From: Metallyticus violacea
Lineage: Eukaryota; Arthropoda; Insecta; Mantodea; Metallyticidae
Reading direction: 5' to 3'
DNA length: 64,000 bases
Assembly: GCA_030762175.1 (NCBI GenBank)
Contig: CM060843.1
Coordinates: forward strand, 32,336,001 to 32,400,000
The notes beneath the pieces are model-generated. The model did not search any database. It had not been told where the DNA came from and saw only the letters and a list, made by a program, of their open reading frames with translations. The stretch's first letter is position 1; every line of letters begins with the position of its first letter. Positions 1-11,518 of this stretch are shown here, piece by piece. The position numbers and the translations under genes are program-made.

Positions 1-3000
1 CAGAAAAGCATAAAATGAAGAAAAAAAAAAGAAAAGTAAAGAAAAGAAAAGATTTATTTCGACGGTTGGAAACCACACTAGAATCACCTTTAGCATTATG
101 ATTCTATTAAAAATGCAATTTTACTACAAAAACTATTTTTCTCTCCATTTACCAGGTTTTGAATATTAAAATCATTTTAAAAGCAAAAGACAGTAGAAAA
201 ATAATGAAAATAATCAATTTTTTGTCATTCATCTGATTTATTATAGAAAACAATTAAGAAAATTGATGAGAATAATAATTTTATACCTTTCACTGAAGCG
301 AATCTCTGAAACGTGTAAAAAGGCGATTTTACTACACAAAACGCATTTGGTTTGACCTAGTTCCTTATCATTAAAATAAATATTACAGCATAGAAATATC
401 CAAAATGATGAAAATAAGCAAAAATATTACATTTATAATGTTTAAAACGTGTAACACATGATTTTACTGTACAAAATTTTTGTTTTCTATTTGGATAACA
501 TTAAAAGAATTGTTAAAGCAATGTGATAAAACAAAAAGATTTAAATGTGTAGTTTTGTACTATTCAAGGTAAGATTTCTGATAAAGCGTATGGGCAATTT
601 TACTTCACCTATTTTCATTTTCCCCGTTTGTAATTGATAAAAACATGAAACGAAGATAAGAAAATTGATAAAATAGGTATATTTATTTCCATTAATTGTA
701 AACAATAATTGTTGCGCGTAAAAACGCTTTTTTTACTGTGACGCGTAAAAACGCGTTTTTACGGTAACAAAATATTATTCATTCAATTTCCCGATTTCTT
801 TCACTAAATATACCTTTTAAGAGCAAAAGAGAGTTGAAAATTTAAATGAGAATTTAACCGTATTCACTGAATATCTAAACATATTCTCAAGCGCGTGAAA
901 ACGGTTTTTTACTGTGAAGCGTAAAAACGCGATTTTACGGAAACAAACTGTTATTCATTCAATTTCCTATGTTTTTTAATTTATAAAAACATTTGTAATG
1001 AAAAAATTAGAAGCAAACTGACGATAATAACATCCGTGATTCTATTCATTGTAAGTAAGCTCTGTAACGCGTTTTTTTTTTTCAATTTGCCGATTTGATA
1101 TCACGAAAAAAAAGGAATGATAATGGATGGAAATAAGGATTTTGATTCTATTAAAAACGCAATTTTACTACAAAAACTATTTTTCTCTCCATTTACCAGG
1201 TTTTGAATATTAAAATCATTGTAAAAGCAAAAGACAGTAGAAAAATAATGAAAATAATCAATTTTTTGTCATTCATCTGATTAAATATAGAAAACAATTT
1301 AGAGAATTCATTGTTTGACCTAGTTTCTTATCATTAAAACAAATATTACAGCAAAGAAATATCCAAAATGATGAAAATAAGCAAAAATATTACATTTATA
1401 ATGTTTAAAATGTGTAACACACGATTTTACTATACAAAATTTTTGTTTTGTATTTAGTTAACATTAAAAGAATTGTTAAAGCAAAGTGATAAAACAAAGT
1501 TTTAAATGTGTAGTTTTGTACTCTTCAAGTTAAGATTACTGATAAAGCGTAAAGGGCTTCTTTCATTTTCCCTGTTTGTAATTTCTAAAAACATGAAACG
1601 AACATAAGAAAATTGATAAAAATAGGTATATTTCCATTAATTGTAAACAATAATTGTTGCGCGTAAAAACGCTTTTTTTTTTTTTTTACTGTGACGCGTA
1701 AAAACGCGATTTTACGGAAACAAACTATTATTCATTGAATTTCCCGATTTCTTTCATTAAATATACCTTTTAAAAGCAAAAGAGAGATGAAAAATTAAAT
1801 GAGAATTTTAACCGTATTCACTGAATCTCTAAACATACACGTAAAAACGCTTTTTTTTACTGTGAAGGGTAAAAAAGCGATTTTACGGAAACAAACTGTT
1901 ATTCATTCAATGTCCTATGCTTTTTTAATTATTAAAAACATTTGTAATGCAAAAATTAGAAGCAAACAGACGATAATAACACGTGATTCTATTCATTGTA
2001 AGTAATCTCTGTAACGCGTTTTTTTTTTCAATTTGCCGATTTGTTATCACGAAAAAAAAGGAAAGATAATGGATGGAAATAAGGATTTTGATTCTATTTA
2101 AAATGCAATTTTACTACAAAAACTATTTTTCCCTCCATTTACCAGGTTTTGAATATTAAAATCATTTTAAAAGCAAAAGACAGTAGAAAAATAATGAAAA
2201 TAATCAATTTTTTGTCATTCATCTGATTTAATATAGAAAACAATTAAGAAAATTGATAAGAATAATAATTTTATACCTTTCACTGAAGCGAATCTCTGAA
2301 ACGTGTAAAAATGCGATTTTACTACACAAAACGCGTTTGGTTTGACCTAGTTTCTTACCATTAAAACAAATATTACAGCAAAGAAATATCCAAAATGATG
2401 AAAATAAGCAAAAATATTCAATTTATAATGTTTAAAACGTGTAACACACGATTTTACTATACAAAATTTTTGTTTTTGTAATTTTTTAACATTAAAAGAA
2501 TTGTTAAAGCAAATTGATAAAACAAAAAGATTTAAATGTGTAGTTTTGTACTATACAAGGTAAGATTTCTGATAAAGTGTATGGGCAATTTTATTTCACC
2601 TTTTTTCATTTTCCCTGTTTGTAATTGATAAAGACATGAAACGAAGATAAGAAAATTGATAAAATAAGTATATTTATTTCCATTAATTGTAAACAATAAT
2701 TGTTGCGCGTGAAAACGGGTTTTTTTACTGTGAAGCGTAAAAACGCGATTTTACGGAAACAAACTATTATTCATTGAATTTCCTATTTTTTTAAGTATTA
2801 AAAACATTTGTAATGCAAAAATTAGAAGCAAACAGACGATAATAACATACGTGATTCTATTCATTGTAAGTAATCTCTGTAACGCGTTTTTTTTTTTTTT
2901 CAATTTGCCGATTTGTTATCACGAAATAAAAGGAAAGTAGATAATGGATGAAAATAAGGATTTTGATTCTATTAAAAACGCATTTTTACTACAAAAACTA

Positions 3001-5515
3001 ATTTTCTCACTATTTCCCAGGTTTTGAATATTAAAATTATTTTAAAAGCAAAAGACAGTAGAAAATTAATGAGAATAATAATTCTATACCATTCATTGTA
3101 GTGATTCTCCGAAACGTGTAATAACGCGATTTTACTACACAAAACGCGTTTGGTTTGACCTAGTTTCTTATTATTAAAACAAATATTACAGCAAAGAAAT
3201 ATCCAAAATGATGAAAATAAGCAAAAATATTTCATTTATAATGTTTAAAATGTGTAACACACGATTTTACTATACAAAATTATTGTTTTGTAATTAGTTA
3301 ACATTAAAAGAATTGTTAAAGCAAAGTGACAAGACAGAAAGATTTAAATGTGTAGTTTTGTACTATTCAAGGTAAGATTTCTGATAAAGCGTAAAGGGCT
3401 TCTTTCATTTACCTGTTTGTAATTTCTAAAAACATGAAACGAAGATAAGAAAATTGATAAAAATAGGTATATTTATTTCCATTATTTGTAAAGAATAATT
3501 GTTTCACGTAAAAACGCGAATTTATGGCACAAAAATATTTTTCATAAATTTCCTGGTTTTCAGCTAAAGAAGAAAGTTGAAGAGAAAATGAGTTTTATTC
3601 CAAACATTGAAGGCTATCGCTGTAACGTGTAAAAATCGGATTTTAGAACACAAACCTCTTTTTGTTTTTATTAACTAGTTTCTTTTCATTAATCAATTAT
3701 TAAGGAATTTTGTAGTTTTGTAGTTTCTTAACTACAAAATATGAAAATAAGCAATTTCTTTCCAACGTTTATAACAATGTTTAAATCGGGTAAAAACTCG
3801 ATTATAATTCCCCCCCAAAATTTGGTTAATTTTCCACTTTTTTTATTTTCAAAATCAATTATTAAAGTAAACAAAGTAAAAAATTCAAGTAAATATGCAA
3901 TTTTATTCCATTCAAGGTAAATATTTTCTGAAAAGCGTAAAAATTAAGTTAAATTAAATTCAAATGAAAAACTTTTCCTTTTAAATTCACTAATTGTTAT
4001 CACTAAAACATTAAAAGAAATTAATGAAAATATGTTTAATTCCATTCATTGTAACAATATCTTAAATGCGTCTGAAAGGCGTAAAAAACCATTTTTTGCT
4101 CCAATTTATTTATCATTCAATCTCCTGATAGCTAAAAACTTTTTAAAAGTTAAAAAAAAAAAAAGAAAGAAAATAGATGAAAATAAGGTAATTCATTCTA
4201 TTCAGGAAACGCGTAAGAACGCCTATTTCTTTAATTTCCTGGTTTCTTGAGGTAAAAAAGCAACACAAGAAAATTGATCAGAACATGAATTTTATTCCAT
4301 CAAAGAAATAAAGAAATCGCTAAAACGTTTAAAAACGCGATTTTACAGCACAAAACTTATTTTTTCAAAATAATTGTTAAAGAAAACCGGTTTCTTTCAC
4401 CAAAACATTTTAAAAGCAAAAGAAAAAAAAGAAAATAGAAATTTTAACATATTCATTTTAAGCAATTTCAAAAACGCTTAAAAAAGGGACTTACTGCACA
4501 ACTAGTTTTCTTTTGATTTTGTAGTAACTTCATATTATTAAAACAATTATTTATACAAGAAAAATTATGTTATTTCCATGATTACAACGTTTGCAACGCG
4601 TAAATAGGCGGTTTAACTTCACTAAACACGTTTTCGTTTATTTTCAAATTTCTTATCATTAAAATATATGTTAAAGGGGATAAAGAAGAAAATTGAAAAT
4701 ATGCATTTTTATTCCATTCATTGTAACCAACGCGTGTTAATGCACCAAGCTATTTTCTTTCGAATTCCTGATTTGTTATGACCCTTATGACGTAAAGGAA
4801 ATGGATGCAAAAACACATATTAATTCACAAATATTTTTCTGTCAATTTCTTTCAATTTCCCGATTTCTTTCACTAAAAATACAAAAAAGCAAAAGAGAGA
4901 TGAAAATTAAATGAGAATTTAACCGTATTCACTGAATCTCTAAACATACTCTAAAGCGCGTGAAAACGGTTTTTTTTACTGTGAAGCGTAAAAACGCGAT
5001 TTTACGGAAACACTATTATTCATTCAATTTCCTATGTTTTTTTAATCATTAAAAACATTTGTAATGCAATAATTAGAAGAAAACAGACGATAATAAGATA
5101 CGTGATTCTATTCATTGTAAGTAATCTCTGTAACGCGTTTTTTTTTCAATTTGCCGATTTGTTATCACGAAAAAAAAAAAAAAAAAAAAAGGAAAGTAGA
5201 TTATGGATGAAAATAAGGATTTTGATTCTATTAAAAACGCAATTTTACTAGAAAAACTATTTTTCTTTCTCATCATTAAAATAATTGTTAAAGAAAATAA
5301 AGAACAAATTTGAAAATATTATTTTAATCCATTCTGTGAAGCGCATAAAATCGCATTTTAATTCACAAAACTTCTTTCAATTTACCGGTTTCTTTCACCA
5401 AAACATTTTAAAAGCAAAAGAAAAAAAGAAAATAGAAATTTTAACACATTCATTTTAAGCAATTTCTGAAACGCTTAACAACGCGATTTACTGCACAACT
5501 CGTTTTTTTTTTATT
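1..5515. repeat. Complex satellite array with higher-order units
   Basis: An AT-rich tandem array. A marker segment (ttactacaaaaactattttt and its neighbours) recurs near 121, 1165, 2110 and 2985, giving higher-order periods of about 1.04, 0.95 and 0.88 kb. Inside each unit are related ~150-180 bp monomers. Each carries a CG-containing block of the form acgcgtaaaaacgcgatttt, a target-like ttccattcattgtaa block and a gttaaagcaaaag block. Units degrade between about 3500 and 4800. A copy of the 840-1190 segment returns at about 4910-5270, and similarity ends near 5515 at a T-rich tract. Short open frames here are not conserved between units and I treat them as non-coding. The left boundary lies outside the window. 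Confidence 0.85.
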
Positions 5516-6618
5516 TTGCAACTCTTCCAGGGCTCTCAATATAGCTTGATTATTTGAGAGTTTTTGATGCAGTTGATTAACTGGCATATCATTATCCTCT
5601 ATTGACCTATCGATTCAACTGAAGTTTTATAATTGGGGGATTTCTTTAAGTGTTATCGTTACTGGAATTATACTTGTAATAATACAGAGTATGATGTTGA
5701 TGGTTCATAATTCTTTGTACTCTTCTGAGTTTCCCTGCTTTAAGTCCGCTGTATAGGATTCTATAGGTTTCCACTGTATAGCGGACTTACAACGCAGAAA
5801 GATGAAAGAACAAGAGGCATTATTATTTTCAGCACATCAGATCGAAGCCCCCATTTTATTTTAGTAGTTCTGGATAGAGAATGTATGAGATTGGTACATT
5901 TCTCAGTTACATAGCCTATGTGCTAATTAGATTTCAATCTATTGTCAAAGGGTACTCCAAGGTAATTTTATAGTATTAAGTTATACTACTTTGCTGTTAT
6001 TTAAGTATTTCAAGTACAACATTTATATTAGGTATGTGTGCACACTTAATACATTGTGTGTGTGTTAACGTTAAAGCTTGCTATGTGTGCAGACAGTATT
6101 ACAGAATTAATTTGTTACATGTGACTGGTTTTATTTTTTTAAAAGTAGTTGAGAGCCAAACCTGCACTCGTAACCACAGCAACGCTGCACACTGTGCCAG
6201 AGATACAATGCATCACATGCACTTGTCGCATGTTTAATGCATGCATAAAATTCTGCAGTGCTTTACTGGTTACCTTACCACGCACTGTTACGAGTAGGCC
6301 TTAGCAATAAGAGATTTTTTTTTTTTTTTTTTTTTTTTAAGGTTTCTTGATAGCTGTAGCATGTGCTGTTTATTTATAGATTAATTATTATTATTATTAT
6401 TTATATATTATAAACATTGGTGTTCTGAGACTATTAATAAATTTCCCTTCCAAAATTAAGCTTTGTCTTTTATAACAAATATGGAAATTGACTACCATTT
6501 TAGAAAAGAAAAATTAATAATAATTAATTAAATTAATTAAATTCATCAATTTAATAGGATACCACAAACAAGGATGGAAGTGAATATGATGTCAAAATGA
6601 TTCAAATTTTAGACAATA
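5516..6618. other. Non-repetitive spacer, no gene seen
   Basis: Single-copy-looking AT-rich DNA between the satellite and a mariner-type element. It contains one imperfect hairpin (5735-5797), a T-run of about 26 (near 6313-6338) and a short TTA-rich stretch near 6385. The 67-codon open frame at 6034-6237 has no recognisable motif. Confidence 0.5.
5735..5797. repeat. Imperfect ~20 bp inverted repeat (hairpin)
   Basis: The arm ctgctttaagtccgctgtat is matched by an inverted copy ending in cgcag, with a ~21 base loop and one or two indels. It could form a hairpin. No flanking duplication was noticed. Confidence 0.6.
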
Positions 6619-7461
6619 GGAGGTGCATTCAAGTTAAAACACCTCCGGTCTCACTATGAAAATCACACGAAAACTATGAAACTTGCGTCACTTCTCGACG
6701 TAATCTCCCTGCAGCCGTACACATTTTTCACAACGTTAACGCCATGATTCCATGGTCGCTGCGAAAACTTGTTTTGACCACTTGACTCATTCAATAGCGG
6801 CAAGATGAAAGAAAGGAGTTAGGAGCTAGGTCAGGAATTTATTTTCATGAATCAATTGCTGCGTCATGCTCGTCCGATGCGCTGGGGCGTAGTCTTGGAA
6901 CAAAGCACATGTGCAGTCTTTTCCGGCCGTTTTTCACCCAAGAACTTGTTCTTCAATACATCTATATATATGCACCATAGTGCCCTTTGGAACGCAATGA
7001 GTATAAATTATATTATAGATTATATATCGCTGAACCAGGACATTGCTAGCATCATTTTATGCACTGTTGCTTACCCAATTTTTTTTTCTCCCCGTAACGG
7101 TGAGTTTGAGTGCTACCGGTGCTTAGTTTCAGGTTTGATAAACGACATTCATATCACAACTTTGGATACAAAATTCTCCACTAGCTCGAATGTGTCATCA
7201 GACAGGCTTGTACGAGGCCGAGATTGCCTTGGTTTGTTGTCACAGGACGATTTGTCTTCCTTTGTCGCACCCATGAACGCACATTAGACACACCATCACA
7301 TGTCTCAGTCAACTTGCGATGAATTTACAGTTCTGTGTAAATTGCAGTGCTTTCGTCTCGGTCACTCATTATTGACGAGTACCCGCCTATTTTAAAGCAA
7401 ACCGAATGTTTCTATAGGTTTCCAGTCCCTAGGATAAAAAGCATAACTTGAATGCACCTCT
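6619..7461 (-). mobile_element. Internally deleted mariner-like (IS630-Tc1-mariner) element
   Basis: The termini are inverted repeats: gaggtgcattcaagtt at 6620-6635 and its reverse complement at 7445-7460. They are flanked by TA at 6617-6618 and 7462-7463, the target duplication used by this superfamily. The element is 843 bp, shorter than the usual ~1.3 kb. The minus strand shows decayed transposase. Its start is near 7370 (ATG AGT GAC CGA GAC). Its C-terminal end near 6700-6800 reads KCVRLQGDY, a typical mariner C-terminal signature, broken by stops. The middle, including the catalytic part, is missing or unrecognisable. The 146-codon open frame on the plus strand across it is antisense chance. 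Confidence 0.8.
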
Positions 7462-8892
7462 TATTTATCATTATTTTTTAAAGAAACGTTGTATTAATAT
7501 AAAGCACCATGACCAAAATACATTTGTTCGTTTCAAGAACTTAAACACATTAAAAACAAATTTTTCTTTATGCATAATTGAATATATCTGTTACCCACAA
7601 GTATTTGAATATCACTGTTACCCACAAATATTTCATGTATACATGTAATATAAAAGATAATATAAATATAATATAAAAGATATCGGCATACAGGGCAATG
7701 TTAACAGTAGACAATGCACTCAATGTCAGCCCAATCCTTTCAGCCAATAGTATTTTTATGGAATAAAATGCTCTCAAAAATATACATCACGTTGCTTGAA
7801 TTAATATGCAATCCAGAAACCCATATCCCAAAGTAAAAATGCAGCCCTTTCACAAAAAATTGTAGATTGTAGATTGTAGTCTGCAATCTCTATTAAATCT
7901 CTATTAAATCTAAGCAACAAATTTAAAGCAGTAACACTGCAATGAACTAAAATATATTATTTTAACAACTGTTTAAACAAGAAAAGTTTTCATTGCAGCA
8001 CCCTTAGTTTTTGCATTTTAATTTACTTGTATACAATTTTTAAAAATTCAACCTATTCTTTTCATGATAGTAACCATAAAATCTGACAAAGCACACCTTT
8101 TATTATTTTATCAACTGTGTTTCAAAAAGGAAAGTTGTTTTCATAGTTATACTGCACCCCTGGATTTTACTTTTTACTTTACTTTTATACAATTTATAAA
8201 ATTCAATGCAATCTGTTCTTTGCATAATAGTAACAAAGCACACTATTTTTGGTTCCCAAAAGCAGAAATCCTCCTGATTACTTACTACAACATGGACATG
8301 GATTGAAAATATGTCATTACATAAAATGTCATTACAGTAACTTTAAATAATGCCAATTTATTCATTAGTGGCCAGTCTGAAGTAGGCAACCAGACAATGG
8401 AATCTGGTGCAACAACAGCTGCATCATTTTCAGCATGTCTTACATTATAATTAACATCATACATAGCACTGTTCAATAATACAAAATAATTATTAGAATA
8501 CAATGTTAATATTATCATTTCTGATCTAGAAGCTCTCATTTTTCCCTCAAATTTACAAATTTTATTGCTTTATAATAAGCAATAATGTGCTGGGAATTAT
8601 GTTTCAGGCAATTTGTCAACATGTGCAAACACCAATTTTTACTGTTATCATTGTCAAAACTATAAGGTGGATGTAAAATTTAAGTGGTAAGATTGTGTTC
8701 AGTTGTGCTTCAGTTTCACATGCTTGAAGTTGCATTTATTGAGTCGCAATATTATTTTTTTTTGAATAGTGTTTAATGCTTGTTTTAACTACTTAGACAT
8801 CACAATGGGTCAATTGATTTGTGTTTAAAAAATTGTGATAGTAAGAACAAGCTTGCATAATAGGTTAAATTCAAATAAATTCAAATGATTAC
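7462..8892. other. Unassigned spacer with a local duplication
   Basis: AT-rich, with no convincing gene. It holds short tandem duplications near 7862-7915 (gtagatt and ctattaaatct units) and a diverged ~145 bp tandem duplication at 7957-8252. Confidence 0.5.
7957..8252. repeat. Diverged ~145 bp tandem duplication
   Basis: Two consecutive segments share the same order of blocks: ttaacaactgttt / ttatcaactgtgttt, gcagcaccc / ctgcacccc, acttgtatacaattt / acttttatacaattt, and gatagtaac...aaagcacac at the end. The first is about 7957-8098 and the second about 8100-8252. Confidence 0.7.
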
Positions 8893-10510
8893 ATGGGTAT
8901 TGAAAGCACAATGAATAATGAACAAGGCCCTTCAAAAAGAGTGAATGTCTCAAACAATCAACATTCTCCCTCCAACCAAGTAAGTTCAGTGTTTGCAGAC
9001 TATGCAGAATGCTGCTCAGTAATAAAAGACAAAAAGTTTGGTTGTGCTCAATGTACTGAGACAGAAGACTTACTTGGAACTAGCTAGGTTCAGGATTAAA
9101 ACCAGCAAAAGAATGAGTCAAAGGAGAAGTTAGAAAAGCAAAAGAAATGCAGCAATATAGTGTAAGAAAGATCATATATGCCCACAAAACATGAATAATG
9201 AAAGAGCAAGTGCTAAGAGCAAACTTTTTAGAAACAGAATTATTATATATCCATATATATAATAATTCAATGTAAGACTATAAGTATATAGATTATTTAT
9301 TACAGCATAAAGTGTCAACTTTAGGAAAGTCAGTCACTGATTTTCTTGTATAAGTTCAGGTCCAATGGTTTAGACTTAGGAAAGCCAGTCACTGATTTTC
9401 TTGTATAAGTTCAGGTCCAATGGTTTAGACATGGGCAGTTTTATACTCCTGATATTTGTACAGAAAACTAGATGAACCAATATCATTTTTGTACAGAAAT
9501 GAAAAAGAAAATAGCTGACCACCCAATAAAAAATATTAAAATGAGTATTATGGTAGATGAGTCAACTATTCGCAGTAATTTGTCTGTATTTGTATTGTGT
9601 TTGATAATAAGATATACAAGTGCAGTCATTTTTTGGGATCTTATTGAACAAGAAGCTCAATAAAGAACATTATTTTGCAGAAACTGAGCTCCTATGGTTT
9701 TTATGACATCAAACAGAAAATCTGGTTGGACCTACCTACATGTGACGGAGTCTCTAATCACAAACTAGATTTGGCAGCCCAAGACACAAGATTTTACTTG
9801 TGTCTTTATTTCAAGGTTTTACTATTTCCAATATTTACTGTTATCTTTTGCTTCTCCTAAAAATAAATCTCTACTACAGACTGCACAGAACAGCTTAATG
9901 AAAAACTAAATAACCTATTTAGTTGAAGCTAGCAGTGAAATTAGTTTGGAACTAATAAGTCAAACAATTCATTAAAGCTTCTAATGTTATGATATTATAA
10001 TATCCTTCTTAGTTGGGACTCTTACAGCTCACAAGTTTGTTTGTATATACTATTTGAGTATATACAAAAATACTATTCCAGTACTGGAGTCCATGAGTCT
10101 TCTCTTTTATTCAGGTAACTGAAGCAGTTGAAAACAAAATTTTCAAAGACACTGAGAAACACTATAATGCTAAAATTATTAAAATAAACCATAGTCAGTC
10201 TTACTGCAGCCTTGCCACCAATCTCTAAAACAGATTTGATACCAATCCTAGTCAGGCTTCCCATTTAGGTTCTATTTTTTTCTGCCTTCAAAACAGGAGG
10301 AAATACATTCAAGCATTCAATGAATATCTGGACACCAGCAGTAAACCTATGGATTTTGAACAGATAATACAGGACTGTATTCGAATTTCCATATCAGAAC
10401 GTGAAAAATCCTTCAGTGTAATGAATGATATAATCAGCATGCAAAAAATGTTGCCATCCAAAAAACAAACAATATGAGTTCATCTGAAATCTCCTTAACC
10501 AACTATTTGG
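8893..10510 (+). pseudogene. hAT-type transposase pseudogene (KIAA1586/ZNF862-like)
   Basis: Blocks in several frames follow the order of the KIAA1586/ZNF862-like domesticated hAT family. There is a Cys-containing N-terminal segment (FGCAQCTETEDLLGTS, 8893-9087). It is followed after 9087 by Lys-rich SKEKLEKQKKCSN/PTKHE remnants like the segment after the zinc finger. Next is IKMSIMVDESTIRSNLSVFV (9540-9600), characteristic of this family. NHKLDLAAQDT (near 9757) follows, equivalent to the NH(R)LELA motif. The C-terminal hAT dimerisation block is ISISEREKSFSVMNDIIS (about 10386-10440), resembling the family's STAECERGFS.MN.I block. Stops and frameshifts break it throughout, so it is dead. Terminal repeats were not found. 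An exact 55 bp tandem duplication sits inside it. Confidence 0.72.
9321..9430. repeat. 55 bp tandem duplication
   Basis: Positions 9321-9375 and 9376-9430 are identical except for one base (gaaagt / gaaagc). The repeat lies between coding blocks of the hAT pseudogene, and its near-identity implies a recent duplication. Confidence 0.95.
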
Positions 10511-11518
10511 TGAGTACCATCTAAATACTATTCCTAATTACAGCACTGAATATAGCTGATGTATTTGTAAATAGCTAAAGCATACAAGAGCTTATCATTA
10601 AAATAAATGCTGAATAAAAAAATATATTTCTTCCAACTTGCTCTGAGACAGATCTAACTTCTTCGCATAGGTAGAGATCATTGTTAAACTGTTAGAATTA
10701 ATCTACTCCCATCTCCACACTTAAATTAAACCGTACAGGTTTAAACACTTCTGAATGCCAGTTGTATACAGTGCAGATAAAGTGGTAAAAATGCTGCTGA
10801 AGATTTTTTTTCTTTCCAAATATTAAACATTGTTTAACTTTTGCATATTAAAGGACACAAATTCTGTTGAGGTATTTTTACCCAAAATGTGTTTGCATCC
10901 AAGGTATTTGCATGCTTCCATCTCCTAACAGAAAGATCATTACATATAAAGATTGCTTACTTATTAAATATGATTAGATAAAAAAAATAAGTATAATGCT
11001 AACACATTTAAATAATTTTCTTTAATTAAAAATGTACCAAAAATGTGACTTGTACATAGTAAGAAATGCAAATGTACATAAATGCTTCATCTTAAATTGA
11101 TTGCATAAATTTAAATTTATTTAGCTCAAAACTATTTACCCAATCTTAAATGAGTTTGCCAATAAATTCTATTTAAGAACCTTAGAGCACAGCATTTTAT
11201 AATATGAACTTTTGCTGATACTATTAGCCATAGCATTTACCTTCAATTTTTGTAAGACATAATAAAGATAAAATTTGTTTCAGATGAAATGTGAGTCAAT
11301 TTGTCCAATGTAAATTTTCTTGTCTCTGCACCATCACTCACAGTTAAGGAAGAAAAATTGGGAGGAAAAAGGGCATTTAGATGTTATTGCTGGTCAAGTA
11401 TATTCCCAGAGAAATGTACAGATCCTTACAATCAAAAAGGCATCAAATAATGATAACATCTACACTTTGAGAAAAAACCTAGTTATTACAGAGGAATTCA
11501 TTTTGAAGTGATCATTAT
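10511..11518. other. Unassigned spacer, nothing recognised
   Basis: AT-rich sequence without coding or repeat features that I can support, apart from a short hairpin just before it (gtatatact / agtatatac, about 10043-10066). Confidence 0.4.

Noticed and set aside
1..5515. CRISPR-like regularly spaced repeats
   Set aside because: Monomers are 150-180 bp, diverged and abutting; eukaryotic satellite, not a direct-repeat/unique-spacer array.
6847..7287. 146-codon open frame on the plus strand
   Set aside because: It is antisense to the decayed mariner transposase between its two terminal repeats; codon content gives no family match.
5758..7430. Shared ttctataggtttcca at 5758 and 7408
   Set aside because: A 15-base match between the spacer hairpin and the mariner end; too short to claim common origin without a search.
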